This document shows positions 15,299-27,400 of a stretch of DNA of 64,000 nt, in pieces. The DNA is taken from assembly GCF_022539665.2 (NCBI RefSeq), contig NC_081339.1, positions 8,491,367-8,555,366 of the forward strand, read 5' to 3'. The position numbers and the translations under genes are program-made. Below the pieces are notes generated by a model. That model saw only the letters and a program-made list of their open reading frames with translations. It was not told the origin of the DNA and did not search any database. Numbering within the stretch: the stretch's first letter is position 1; each line of letters starts with the position of its first letter. The DNA comes from Daphnia carinata (lineage: Eukaryota; Arthropoda; Branchiopoda; Diplostraca; Daphniidae).

Positions 15299-15314
15299 GT
15301 GTGTGTGTGTGTGT
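15299..15314. repeat. GT dinucleotide microsatellite
   Basis: Eight uninterrupted GT units, followed by an imperfect TACGTGTAAG stretch, in the 5' flank of the calcyphosine-like gene. Confidence 0.9.
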
Positions 15315-17986
15315 ACGTGTAAGCGTTGCGTCTGCAGACAGCTGGCTTCACTCTATGCTACCGTTCGTAGCACATCGGTTCCAATGATTGCATCGATTCA
15401 AAGTCAAAATATCAACTATTTTTTAATAGTAGACTATTGACCAGTTGACCATGTATTTCTTTTTAACGGTAATTAAAGATGTGTCAGATGCCGCACAAGT
15501 TAACCCAATCACGCAAATTGAAGCAATTCATTGTTTGTTTTCTGTTTGCGTTCTGTCACTGATTGTGCTATTGGATAATTTTGGTTTTCTCATTTCTAGT
15601 GGTTGAGGAGCTCGGCAACATTTCAAAATCACTAGTTATCTAATTCAAGAAAATATTATGAAGGTTAAAAGAGATAAGAAACAGCTGATAGACTAGCGAA
15701 ATCGGAACGAATGCAATACCGGTCAATCAGACGTCGGAACGCGAAAAAATAGCAAACTAAATCGACCGACAAGGTACTTTCAACAACAATCCAGACAGCT
15801 CTTTAACTCGATGAGTACATCCGGCGTCTGGAACACCATATGGTGTACGGGATATTCGGACGCATGTCATGTCCCGCAGTGGTCGTCTTTCGATCTTTTT
15901 CTCAATGGTATTAGCAAGCAAGGACGCGTCGTCCTTTTTTCGAGTGATGGTATCGCCATAAAATAATGGCCGAATCACGTCCTTGAAATGGCTTTTATTG
16001 CGGTTGCAAGCTACAGCAGTACATATATTTTCTCTTCGCTATTTACCTGTCCCAGTTCGGCCGAAAAACTGCATGTTCATTTGACGACGAAACTTTAAAA
16101 TGGCCACCACGGATTGTGATTTATTTTTATTTGCCTTTTCGGTTTTTTTTGTTTTGGATATTTTATACGGATATGTTATTGTCAGTTTGATGGGCGTCCT
16201 TTTAACTTATATGGCGACGCTATACGTTTGACTGGAGGAACCGTCAGCTATCCACTTCTTTTCCTTCGTGTTGCATTTCTCGGTATAAAACGTATTTAAA
16301 AACAACACAGGGCAGCTGACCTGTCCACGCAGGTATGCATAGAACACAACGCTCGACATTGTAACGAAAAAACAGGCAACCCTGACCCTTCCATCGTGAT
16401 TGATGACGCATCCTTTTTTAAACAGGCAAACGAATCGGAGTTGGAAACAGTGTGCCAGAGTAATTATCTCAACTGTGCTAACCAGGTTCACGGCAGCTGG
16501 AAAACCTCTAACAACCTTCACTTCATTTAGATAATAGGTGTACTGGTCCTTTTAAAAGCTTTCATTAATTTTTAATTAACAAACCAGTGTGGGGGGGGGG
16601 CTGCTTGATTCTTTTGTTCTGTCACATCGCAAATGAGAAATCATTACACTTATAGCGAGAGCTTCACACGTTGGAGTCGTTCACCCGCGTTAGGAAACGT
16701 GGACGCATATGAAAAACGAACCGGAATTCTTTGTCTTATTTGAACAGTGCGTTGACCATTATGTTCGTATAGCGTAGGAAAAGACTGCGTGATGAGTTCA
16801 CGCGGAGATTCCCTGAACGCTTCTAAATCTTGACATTGTAAGTATAAGTTGACACCAATTGCTCCCTTGAAACACGACCAAAGCATCTAATTATCACGCA
16901 GCGAGTCAGCACCAAACACGCGTATCCTGTGCCATCTATCTTCCTGTAAAAGCATTTTTCACGCCCTCTACTCAAATTCCGGCCTCAACCGAAACTTCCA
17001 GATTCCATTGAACACTAGAACGGAATGGAATTGATTGCGCAAAAACGAAGAACGCGAAATACTTAAAGGAAAATGCTTGTCGTGGGCTGACTTCCAAGTC
17101 GGTGTCGGGGACACGGGAGCACAGCCGCTAGCGTTCATTATTCTTGCCAATGTCCTTCCTAGGTTTAAAAAAAAAATAAGTAAAACATAAACCTTGAATG
17201 AAAACAAATTGAATGCCATAAAACTATTGCAAAAATCGAAGAGATGTTAATCGCATGTGCCAATCGAACAGCAATGATGTCAATTGTTTTCCTAGTCGCT
17301 TCTCTTTCTCTTTTTATTTAAGATACTATCAAACACGATTTTTTGGTTATTGCAGGTGCACGTATTGCGTGGTGTTGTTGTCTACGTGATCGTCTAATCA
17401 GCGTTTGGGCGTATCCGGCACCACTTGATATCAATGCGTTGTATACAAGCTCTATACTAGCCGTAATTACGGTTGGTTTCCGGTTATTCGTTCAATGAAC
17501 TCTCGGTCATGCAATGTCGTGAATGAACGAATAAAAAAAAAGAGAAAGAAAAAGGGGAAACTGAAAAACACTTTGTAGAGCAAAAATCATTTCTTCGACA
17601 AGCGACGCATCGGCCAACCAAACAGTTGCCGAGCGGAAGAAGAAGCCGACATCAACAAATAAATAAACGAAATGCTGGAACGTAAAGGAGAACTAAACAA
17701 ACAACGAAAACGAGGAAACGAAATATATAAGTTTTAAAGAAAACAAACAAAAGAAAGAGTAGCACGACGCACCGAAGCCCGGGTATGTTCTTTAATTTTG
17801 TTTTCGAAAAATAAAAAAGAAGATGGCACAGGTTTATTTATGGCAGGATGAAGCAGACGAAGAACGCCAGGCATGCATAACGTGCACGAATATAGGCAAG
17901 AATGAGGCGAACGAAGAGACAAGATGGAGGAAGGACAAAACGAATAGAAAGAAAACAAAAGAGAGCCAAAAAAAAAAAATAAATAA

Positions 17987-18019
17987 GAGAGAGAGAGAGA
18001 AAGAAGAGATACACGAATA

Positions 18020-18051
<32 letters not shown>
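17987..18051. repeat. GA-rich microsatellite, two runs
   Basis: GA runs at about 17987-18001 and 18023-18051 are separated by ~20 bases of mixed sequence, about 450 bp upstream of the SVEP1-like ATG. Arthropod GA tracts in promoters can recruit GAGA-type factors; that role is inference here. The runs create long spurious Arg/Glu and Ser/Leu open frames on both strands, which I reject as genes. Confidence 0.85.
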
Positions 18052-18056
<5 letters not shown>

Positions 18057-18497
18057 CGAAGAGAAGCTCTCTGTTGTCGACTCCATTGGTGACCCAGATG
18101 GCACCGTGTTAACATCTCTCCTGCAGCGCATCCTCGTTTGGCCTGGTCGTGATTCCTTGCCTCAGAGCCAGACGTGTCGTGACAGTGTTGGGGGGGGACA
18201 AAAAATAATTACAATAGTTGGAAGGACTCGTGTTAAATCTCTTCGGCGCCGAATGGTACCTACGAAACGCGTTTATTTATAGAGATCTGGTGCGCGTAAC
18301 CCTTGTCAAATAGCCAAAAGGGAAATCAAAATATTGTGCATGGATGGCGTCAAGTGATCCATTTCATCCGACGTTCTTTCATTTTCAATCTGTTTCTATT
18401 TGATTTGATTTTCGAAACAACTCCGGCCAATTTCGTGAATTCACTTAGCGATTCGTTTCACTCGTGTTGAAAGTAACTGCTGTCGTCCCCTTACCAG

Positions 18498-21400
18498 ATG
18501 GTCGGTTTGATCAACATCGGCTGGTCGATCCTGACCGGCCTGTTGCTGTTCCAGTCATCACCGCACTGTTTAGCGGCCCGTCAAGATGAGCAATCGCAAT
18601 CCGGTTCTTCCCCGTTCAAAAGCCCGACCATCGAGTACGAGCACTTCTTCAATCACGGGACGACGGCCAACCCCAAGAGCAACAAGTTCAACAAAGATGT
18701 CGGCGGCGGTGGTGGCGGCAAATTGGAAAACGAAGTCCTCAAATCCAAAGTGGAGGTCCTCGGCGAGGTCCTGAAACACCGCGTCCAAGCCCTCCGCCAT
18801 GTGCCCGGCCAGAAAGTCGAATTAGTTTTCCTTGTCGACTCGTCCGCTTCGGTCGGCGCCGAAAATTTCTTCAACGAATTGAAATTCGTCAAGAAATTGT
18901 TGGCAGATTTCACCGTCTCGGCCGAAGCGGCCCGCGTGGCCGTCGTCACCTTCTCTTCCAAGAACCGCGTCGTCCGCCACATCGATCACGTCAGTCCGCT
19001 CAGACAGACGGGGCACCGGGAGCTGGCCGCAAGCGGCGCCGGCGATCCGAGGCACAAATGCCGGCTGTTGGAACAGGAATTGCCGGCCATCGGATACACC
19101 GGCGGTGGGACTTACACGCTGGGAGCCTTGCTAGAAGCCCAGTCGGTGCTGGACGAAGCTCGCCCAGAAGCGGTCAAGGCCGTTTTCTTGATTACAGACG
19201 GCTATTCCAATGGGGGCGATCCTCGTCCGGCCGCCAAACGACTTCGCGAGCAAGGAGTCCGCGTTTTCACGTTCGGAATTCGCAACGGCAACGTCAAGGA
19301 GCTTTACGACATGGCATCGGAGCCGGCCCAAGAGCACTCGTATATCGTCGACAGTTTCGAGGAATTCGAAGCGCTGGCCCGTCGGGCCCTTCACGAAGAT
19401 CTGCAAACGGGATCTTACCTCCCCCAGCGCAACCGATCCGCCTGCGACCGGCTCTGCAAGGATCAATTGGACTGTTGCCATCCGTCGTCTCAGTGCACTT
19501 GCGGGACTCACACCGGGCACTACGCCTGTCTCTGCCCACCCGGCCACTACGGCACCGGACTCAAAGACGATTGCCACCGTAATTTCAATTCAATATTCAT
19601 ACAAGAATATTACAATGGATTAGTATATATACTGTATACATATATATATATTTAGCACAGTCCGGCTGCTGGGATGTCATTGAAGCAACGACCAATAGTT
19701 TTTTTTTTTTTTTCGTTTTTAAATCGAAGGTTATGGAAAGGATTGAATTTCTTAGAGTCATGGAGTCTGAACTAAAACGCTTTCATTAGTTATGCACGCC
19801 ACGTGCAAAGCTAAACAAGTGTCTTCGTTTTTCTTGTCTCTTTCCAAAGTCTTTTTGAATGCCATCGGTGTTTTTTTTGTGTGTGCCAAAAGCCCGCTTT
19901 AATGCGCCTCACCGGTCCGTCTCCATCTCCAAAGAGAATTAATGGAACGAACCGCTTAGAAACAGTTCGAAAGAAGTTCAAATGAAAAGAATACGAAGCA
20001 GAGGACGAGACGGACCTTTTACGGATATGTCGGCACCTGAACCAAACGCAATCGGTCGGACACAATGATAACAATATTTATCATTTAAAGTAAATGATTT
20101 GAATATCTTAATCCTTCCCTCCTTACGGACATGAGGAGTTTGAAAAATTTGTTTTTCGCGATTCAAATTTGAAATCGGTGACCGTTGTGTCGTCCATTTT
20201 CGATTACCTGATAGCGAAAACCAGGTCAACTGCAGTCGTGAATCTCCGCCCATGTTCTAGAATGAGTCCCGCCCATTTCGGCTGCTTGGCTAAACTATGT
20301 CAACGATCCGTGTTGTGTCTGGAACAGATTTGGCATTCGTATTAGCGGTGGGCCATGTCAGGACGCATTTCTGTCGCAGTCAAACTCCGATGTCGTTGAC
20401 GTCACATTATTTTCGAATTGAGAGCCGTATAGCTTTAGCTTGTGACGTCTTTATTTTTTCTCCTTACGAAGCGTAATTCATCAACGAAACTTAATGAAAA
20501 AAAAAAAAAAACACGGAGAGTATTCCACCTGATTTAGCGGAGCGTGTGCGCGATGTATGCAAATCTACAGATTTTAGTGGATTGATAAATCATCCAAAGT
20601 GAGTGCCAATTGATTGTGGCATCAATAGATGTCCGCTTCTTGGTCGTGGATTGTGATGCATCACAGTAATCAGAAATGCTATCATCGAATACTTATATAT
20701 TTATGACTGCATGGATCCATTGCTGCCATATTTGCTGTAATGACCAAGCTAAGAATTAAGAACGAGAACTAAACCAAGCTAGAAATTCCTTAACGTTGCA
20801 GTTCATTCAGCGGCTTGCCCCCCAATGTGAATGTCAATAACAAATAATAATAACAATAAATAATAAAATAACAAATAAATATATCATAAAAAAATAAGAA
20901 AAGAAACGCGTAAAAAATCTAAGAACTATTAGATAGTTGCCGATTTTCTTTGATAAAAAATCTTCATTTAAACAAAGTAGGGCTAATCACAGATGAACGA
21001 AAATCAAATCAATTCAGTTTACGTGTTCTAAATGTTAACAGCTTGCCCTGGTGGGACATACCGAAGCGACGGCGGCCCAGGCGACTTGAAATCCTGCCGA
21101 CCGTGTCCCGATGAGAATCACATCTCTCCGGCCGGCAGTACGTCAGTTGATCAGTGCCAATGTCCTCGTGGTTACATACCTTCCGAAGAAGATGGCGGAC
21201 GTACATGTCAACTGCTGGCCTGCCCTAAACTGGACCCACCAGCCAACGGTTACTTTGTGAAACAGGCGTGCAACAGCGTCTTTAACGGGGCGTGCGGCAT
21301 CCGTTGCAACGGCGGTTACAAACTGATCGGCTCCAGCATCCGCTTGTGCCAAGAGAACGGCACCTGGTCCGGCGAGGAAGCCATGTGTCAAATGCGAAGC

Positions 21401-24400
21401 TGCGGTCCGGTTCCGGCCCCGAAAAACGGACGGATCGAGTGCACGTCTGACAGTTACGTCATCGACAGCGAGTGCACTTTCTCATGCGACGTCGGTTTCA
21501 CCCTGGTTGGTTCTCGAAAAAGGGTTTGTCTACCCATTGGATACTGGGATGGCCTTCCCGCCTTTTGCAAACGTAAAGAAAAACAAACTGATCTGATATC
21601 CTTTTAATTATGTCCTTTTTATACTATAACAATTAATGCATTTTTCTAAAATGAATTTCTTTTCTCCGTTTGTTTGGGGTCCAATTAGCCGTGTTTTGTA
21701 ATCCACTTCCGAAAGTGATGAACGGGACTTGGACGCCATCCAAATGCCCGCAAGCAAAAATGCGTTACGGAGAACAGTGTAACGCTACGTGCGCGACGGG
21801 CTTCGAGCTACGCGGGCCGGTAGTCCGTCGTTGCTCCGAACAAGGGGGCTGGACAGAAGAAGAAGTTAAAGTAAATCCCATTTTTTTCTTTTTCGTTTGA
21901 ATTGGAGCCATTAGCTACCAATTCATTTGTTTGTTGTTTTTTTTAGACGCGCTGCGTAGATGTGACTCCGCCAGAAATTACGTGCCCAGCAGACGCTAAT
22001 CTGGACGCGCTGGACGGAGAAAATTTCGCCACCTATTCGTGGGATCCTCCTGTAGTTTCTGATAATTCAGGCACGCCACCGGACGTTACCAGCGTTCCAG
22101 CAGTGACGGAACAGCCGATGCGCTTCCGGATCGGCAACGCGACAGTCATGTACAAAGCGCAGGATCGACGCGGCAACCAGGCGGAATGCAGTTTCCAGGT
22201 GTTTGTGACGGACAATCAACCGCCAACGGTGGATCAATGCGAATCGCCACCGACTTTCTTACTGCGCGACCGCAACGCCAGCGTCGTCTGGGACGAGCCC
22301 GTCTTTAGCGACAATTCCGGACGGCCGCCGACGGTTGAGCGATCGCACGATCCGGGCCGTTTCCCTCTAGGAGAGACCCAAGTCGTTTACACCGCCACTG
22401 ACGAATCGGGGAATAACAGCACCTGTACGTTGGTCATCCGTGTCCAGGAGCACGCTTGTCACTTGCCCGTCGATCCGATTCATGGACAGGCCAATTGTTC
22501 CCAACAACCGGACGCTGTCTACTGTTCACTGACGTGTCACGACGGATACGCTTTCGCTATGCCACCACCTCGTAATTATTTCTGCGCTTATGATGGCCAG
22601 TGGTTGCCGGCCGACAGTCCGCTTCCCTTTCCCGATTGTTCCGTAACTACCCACTCGGACGCGCTCATCCAAGACGGCCTGTTGCGGCTGACCAACGTCG
22701 GCGACGGATCGGAGGAGGACAAAATATGTCAGGACCCATTTCTTATGAGTCAAATGGAAGGCCATTTCAAGCGTCGTTTGGCCGCCCGTCTCAATGAAAT
22801 CTGCGGGGATAACATGATCTGTCAGGTGGACGATCTGCAGGCCGAGTGTCGGCAACTGGTGGCCGAATCGGACGGCACGGAAGACGAAGATGCCGTAACG
22901 GATTCCATGGATTGGGAGGAAACTAACGAAATCACGAGGTCCAGAAGGTCTTTCAAAACAAGCGGCCGAATTCGACGCAGTTTAATGGGCTGGTCCGAAA
23001 CACAGAGATTCAAACGGAACGCAACGAGCAGTGGGGTTCACCCAGCAAAAGGCAAAACGGGCAAAAACAAGAAGAACAGCGGCACGACGTTAGAATTGCG
23101 CTTTAAAGTTCTCAGTAAGTTTTGTTTATTTTCTTATTTAAATTGACGTCAGCATTCGTTATCCGTCATTCAGGTCGGTTTGCCCAGAAGTTGAACGGGA
23201 CCGATGGACCATCGACGTCGAGACCGATCCAGCCGTTATCGCTGAATTTAACGCCAGACATGATCCTCAGTGAGTTGAATCAGCTGCGAGCCATGTTAAC
23301 AGAATCGGCTCTGTCGGGCGAGTTCAACGTTAACTACACGGCCGGTCAGCTGTTGAACGTGTTCGACGTTCAATTCCAAGGCGACGTCGATCGACCCAAG
23401 TTCACTTGCCCGGCTGGAAGCATTCCCGTCAAAGCCGACAACTCCACCAACGATTTCGCGCGTTGCGTTTATTGCCCCGTCGGCACATTTTTCAACGTCG
23501 TCAACGAAGTGTGCGAGTCGTGCTCTCAAGGATCTTATCAACCCGAGGAAGGTCAGCTCTCTTGTTTAGTCTGTCCAAACAACACGTCAACTAAAGTGGT
23601 CAACGCCAAGCGTTCCGATGATTGTCAAGGTACTTGACCATCTCACCTCATTTCATGAATTCTACCTCAAAATTTTTTAATAACCGAGTTTTTAATTATT
23701 CACGAATTTTGCAATTTTAAAAAGAACAATAATTTGAATTTCTAAAATTTACAGCTCAATGTTTGGCCGGTAGCTATTCGCCGACTGGACTCGAACCTTG
23801 CAGTACTTGCCCACAAGGAACGTACCAGACAGAGTATTCCCAGCGGCAATGTCTTCCTTGCCCGTCTGGTTCGACCACGTGGCGTCGAGGATCACGCCGA
23901 CTCGAAGATTGCAAATTCGTTTGTGCACGTGGTCTTGTTTCCGAAACGGGATTAGCTCCCTGTTTCGCGTGCCCAGCTGGATTCTATCAACCACTTCAGG
24001 GACAGAAATTTTGCATCCGTTGCCCGCGGCGAGCGCCCTACACATCTGGAATGGCTGCTGTTAATCGCATGGAATGCCTACGGGTCAAACCAAGTCTCGA
24101 AGGCAATGACGTGAACGGAACGGAAGAATTGCCGGAACCGGAAGCGACGGAAGAATTCGAACAGGTGACCCTGTTGGAAGTCAACGAATGTTTCTCCTTA
24201 CCTTGCCAAAATGGCGGCCAGTGCAGGACGTTGTTCTTTGGCTACGTGTGCGACTGTCCGGCCGGCTACACTGGAATGCAATGCCAAACGGACGTCGATG
24301 AGTGTTCCTCTTCGCCCTGCCTGAACGGCGCCACTTGCGTGGACGGAGTGGACAGTTTTCAGTGCCAATGTCCGACCGGCTTCACCGGCGACGTGTGTCA

Positions 24401-27400
24401 AACGGACATCGACGAGTGTTTAAGTGGACCGTGTCACGAGGGAGCCACTTGCGTGGACAAAACCATGGGCTATACTTGCATTTGCCCACCGGGCATGGCC
24501 GGCCCTCATTGCGAATTAGATGTGGACGAGTGTCTGAGTGGGCCGTGTCAAAACGGTGGCACTTGTTACGATCGCTTGGCCAATTATACATGCGTCTGTC
24601 ATCCGGGCTGGACGGGCAAATTATGCGAACAGGCCGTTGACGAGTGCCTAAGTCAGCCGTGTTTAAATGGCGCCACTTGCGAAGACCTTGTCGGCCATTT
24701 TGTCTGCCACTGTCCGACTGGATACGACGGTCTGCTGTGCGACAACGATGTCGACGAATGCCAGCCGGAACCGTGCGCTTCGGGAAGTACGTGCATCAAT
24801 CGTTTGGGATCATTTGCATGTTTCTGCCCGCCCGGCGTTGTCGGATCAACGTGCGACACGACGGTCAATCCTGAATTCAGCCTGGAATTCACGAGCGCTG
24901 GCAAACTGGACTACGCCGTTTGGGAGGGCGGTTTGCGAACGCACTCCAAGCCGCTCGGTCAGCTGAGTTTGTGCGGCTGGATCAAGACGACGGACCAGCA
25001 GAACTACGGCACCGTCTTCTCTTACGCCACGGATGAAGAAGCCAATTCTTTAACCCTTACCGATTATTCGGGATTCGTCCTTTACGTCAACGGCGCTAAA
25101 GTTGTGACGGACGTGACGGCCAACGACGGACGGTGGCATTTGATTTGCGCCACGTGGTCGTCGTCACCCGACGGACATTGGCGCATTTACTCCGATGGCG
25201 AACTCAGAGATAGCGGATTTGGACTGGCCACCAATTCTACCATCCCGCCAGATGGCACTGTCATCCTCGGTCAAGAGCAAGACGTCCGTTCCGGCGGGTT
25301 CAGCAACGCCGAATCGTTCGTCGGTCTCCTGTACGGCGTCGAATTGTGGGACTCGGTTCTTGATGACCAACACATCGCCAGGTTGACCCTCTCCTGTCAT
25401 CCCTCCGTCAACGATTCCAGCCAGCACCGGGGCAATTTAATTACGTGGGCCGATTTCAAGCACGGGTTACGGGGCGGCATTCGCGTGGAAGAATCGCTGT
25501 TTTGCCGCGGATGTTCCGATCCCATTCCGCCGCGCAATGGCGGAGTTAGCGTCCAAGGTAACGAGGCCGTGTACGTCTGCGAGCAAGGTCACGTGCTCAC
25601 GACGCCATCCCCGCGTCGGCCTTGCCTTGTCCACGGTGGGTGGTCGGGACCCGACCCGAATTGTCAACGGGTCAGTTGCGGGTTCCCCGGGTACATTCTG
25701 AACGGGTTGGTCAACGGAACGAACTACGTCTACGGCAACACGGTTTCTTATAATTGCACGAGAGGGTTTAGGCTGTCCGGTAGTGGATTACGAACGTGCG
25801 AGGAAGACGGCCAGTGGAGCGGTTCTCCACCTGAATGCATTCCAGTCACTTGCGAACCGCCCGCGGCCCCGATTAACGGTTCGCAGATCGAACCAGATGT
25901 TCAGGATGTGTACGCCGTTGGGGATAAAGTGTCTTTCCAATGCGCGGCCGGCTTCCGGCTGGATGGATCGTCTTCTTTGACATGCCAAGACGAAGGCCAG
26001 TGGGACGATGTTTTCCCCGTTTGTCAGCCGCTGGCCTGCACCCGTCCGCCATATGTGGAACACGGCATCGTCACAAACGGAGTAGCGGAGATCCTACCGG
26101 AAGATCTGCCGCATTTCCTCGTTCCCGGATCCATTTTGACATTTACTTGCCTCTTTGGCTATCAACTTGAATCTAATGCCGAAGTTCAGTGCAGTCACGA
26201 CGGCTATTGGATCGGACAAATCCCCAAGTGCGTCCCGATCGAATGCGGAACACCGCCCGAGATTTCCTACGCCGACGTCCAACTGTCACGCCCCAACAAC
26301 AATCGGGTCGGTTCAATGGCCTCCTACGTCTGCCAACCGGGGTATGAACATTACGGCCCCACCGAGCTTGAATGCACAGAGAGTGGCACTTGGTTAGACC
26401 GTACTAAACAAGCCACTTTGCCCGTCTGTATGGTGGTCGACTGCGGCCCGTTGCCGACCATCAACAATGGCGCTGTCTACGCGGAAGAACAGACATTCGG
26501 AAGCAAAGCTCCAGTTAATTGCTATTCCGGCTACAAATTAATCGGAAATTCTAGTTGGATCGAATGTGGTGCCGACTATCGATGGACTATTCCGCCTCAA
26601 TGTTTGCCCATCGCTTGCGCTGAGGCACCGCTCGTTCGTAACGGTACTCAATCAGCTGTTGAACCATTCGTGGCTGGAGAAGAGGTAAATTACAAGTGCC
26701 AGGAAGGATTCAGTTCGTCCACGACTTCATCGGACGTGCTGACGTGCTTGGAAGATGGCTCGTGGATGGGCACCGTTCCAGAATGTTTACCTGAACAATG
26801 CCCGTCTCCGGATTCAATTGATAACGGCTCTTGGGTGTACACATCCGCTGCCGAAGGTGAACACGTCAACTACGATCAAACTGTGTTTTACACGGGCGCC
26901 GAAGTGCTTTATTCTTGTACAAATGGATTCGTCCTGGAAGGTGGATCGCGTCGAAGATGCGCTGGATTGATCGGATGGTTACCTCAAGGGCTACCCTCTT
27001 GCCTTAGTCAGGGGTCACTTTCAGGAATTACTTGCCCCGCTCTGGACAATCCAGACCACGGAACGATTGTGGTCGAGGGTTTCGAACCGGGTCAACTTGC
27101 CCACTACGAATGCGACACGGGTTTCCATCCGACTGCCGGACCGGCCAATTTAGTTTGCAACTCGGACGGGACTTGGAGCGTCAACGACATTGAATCGGAT
27201 ACGAGAGAAGCGTTCCGTTGCGAGGAAGTCGTCTGCAGTGAACCGGAAGCGCCGGTTAACGGATCGGTCAGTTACACATCCACCAATTTCGGCTCGAAAG
27301 TCATTTTCCGCTGCGATCAAGGATTCGTCCTCAACGGATCGCAGCAGAGGACGTGCGGCAGCGAAGGCGATTGGATCGGTGGCACACGGCCTCGTTGCGT

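Larger units (their letters stand above)
15156..18497. other. Divergent intergenic region between CAPSL-like and SVEP1-like genes
   Basis: This 3.3-kb interval holds the 5' regions of both divergent genes. It contains a GT microsatellite (15299-15314), a G run near 16589-16600, purine-rich tracts (17530-17560, 17930-18055) and a GA microsatellite. The sequence CCCTTACCAG immediately before the ATG at 18498 looks like a splice acceptor, so an upstream non-coding exon of the SVEP1-like gene may lie here. None of the open frames in this interval (for example 15757-15978 or 16207-16521, minus strand) shows recognisable protein features. Confidence 0.5.

Noticed and set aside
17823-18131. Overlapping Lys/Glu-rich and Ser/Leu-rich open frames on both strands
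   Set aside because: They are artefacts of the GA microsatellite, which encodes low-complexity peptides in every frame.
21573-21688. ATATCCTTTT at about 21597 as a second U12-type donor in the SVEP1-like gene
   Set aside because: The ordinary GT-AG intron 21573-21688 joins two sushi modules with normal Cys spacing, so the minor-class motif is internal and coincidental.
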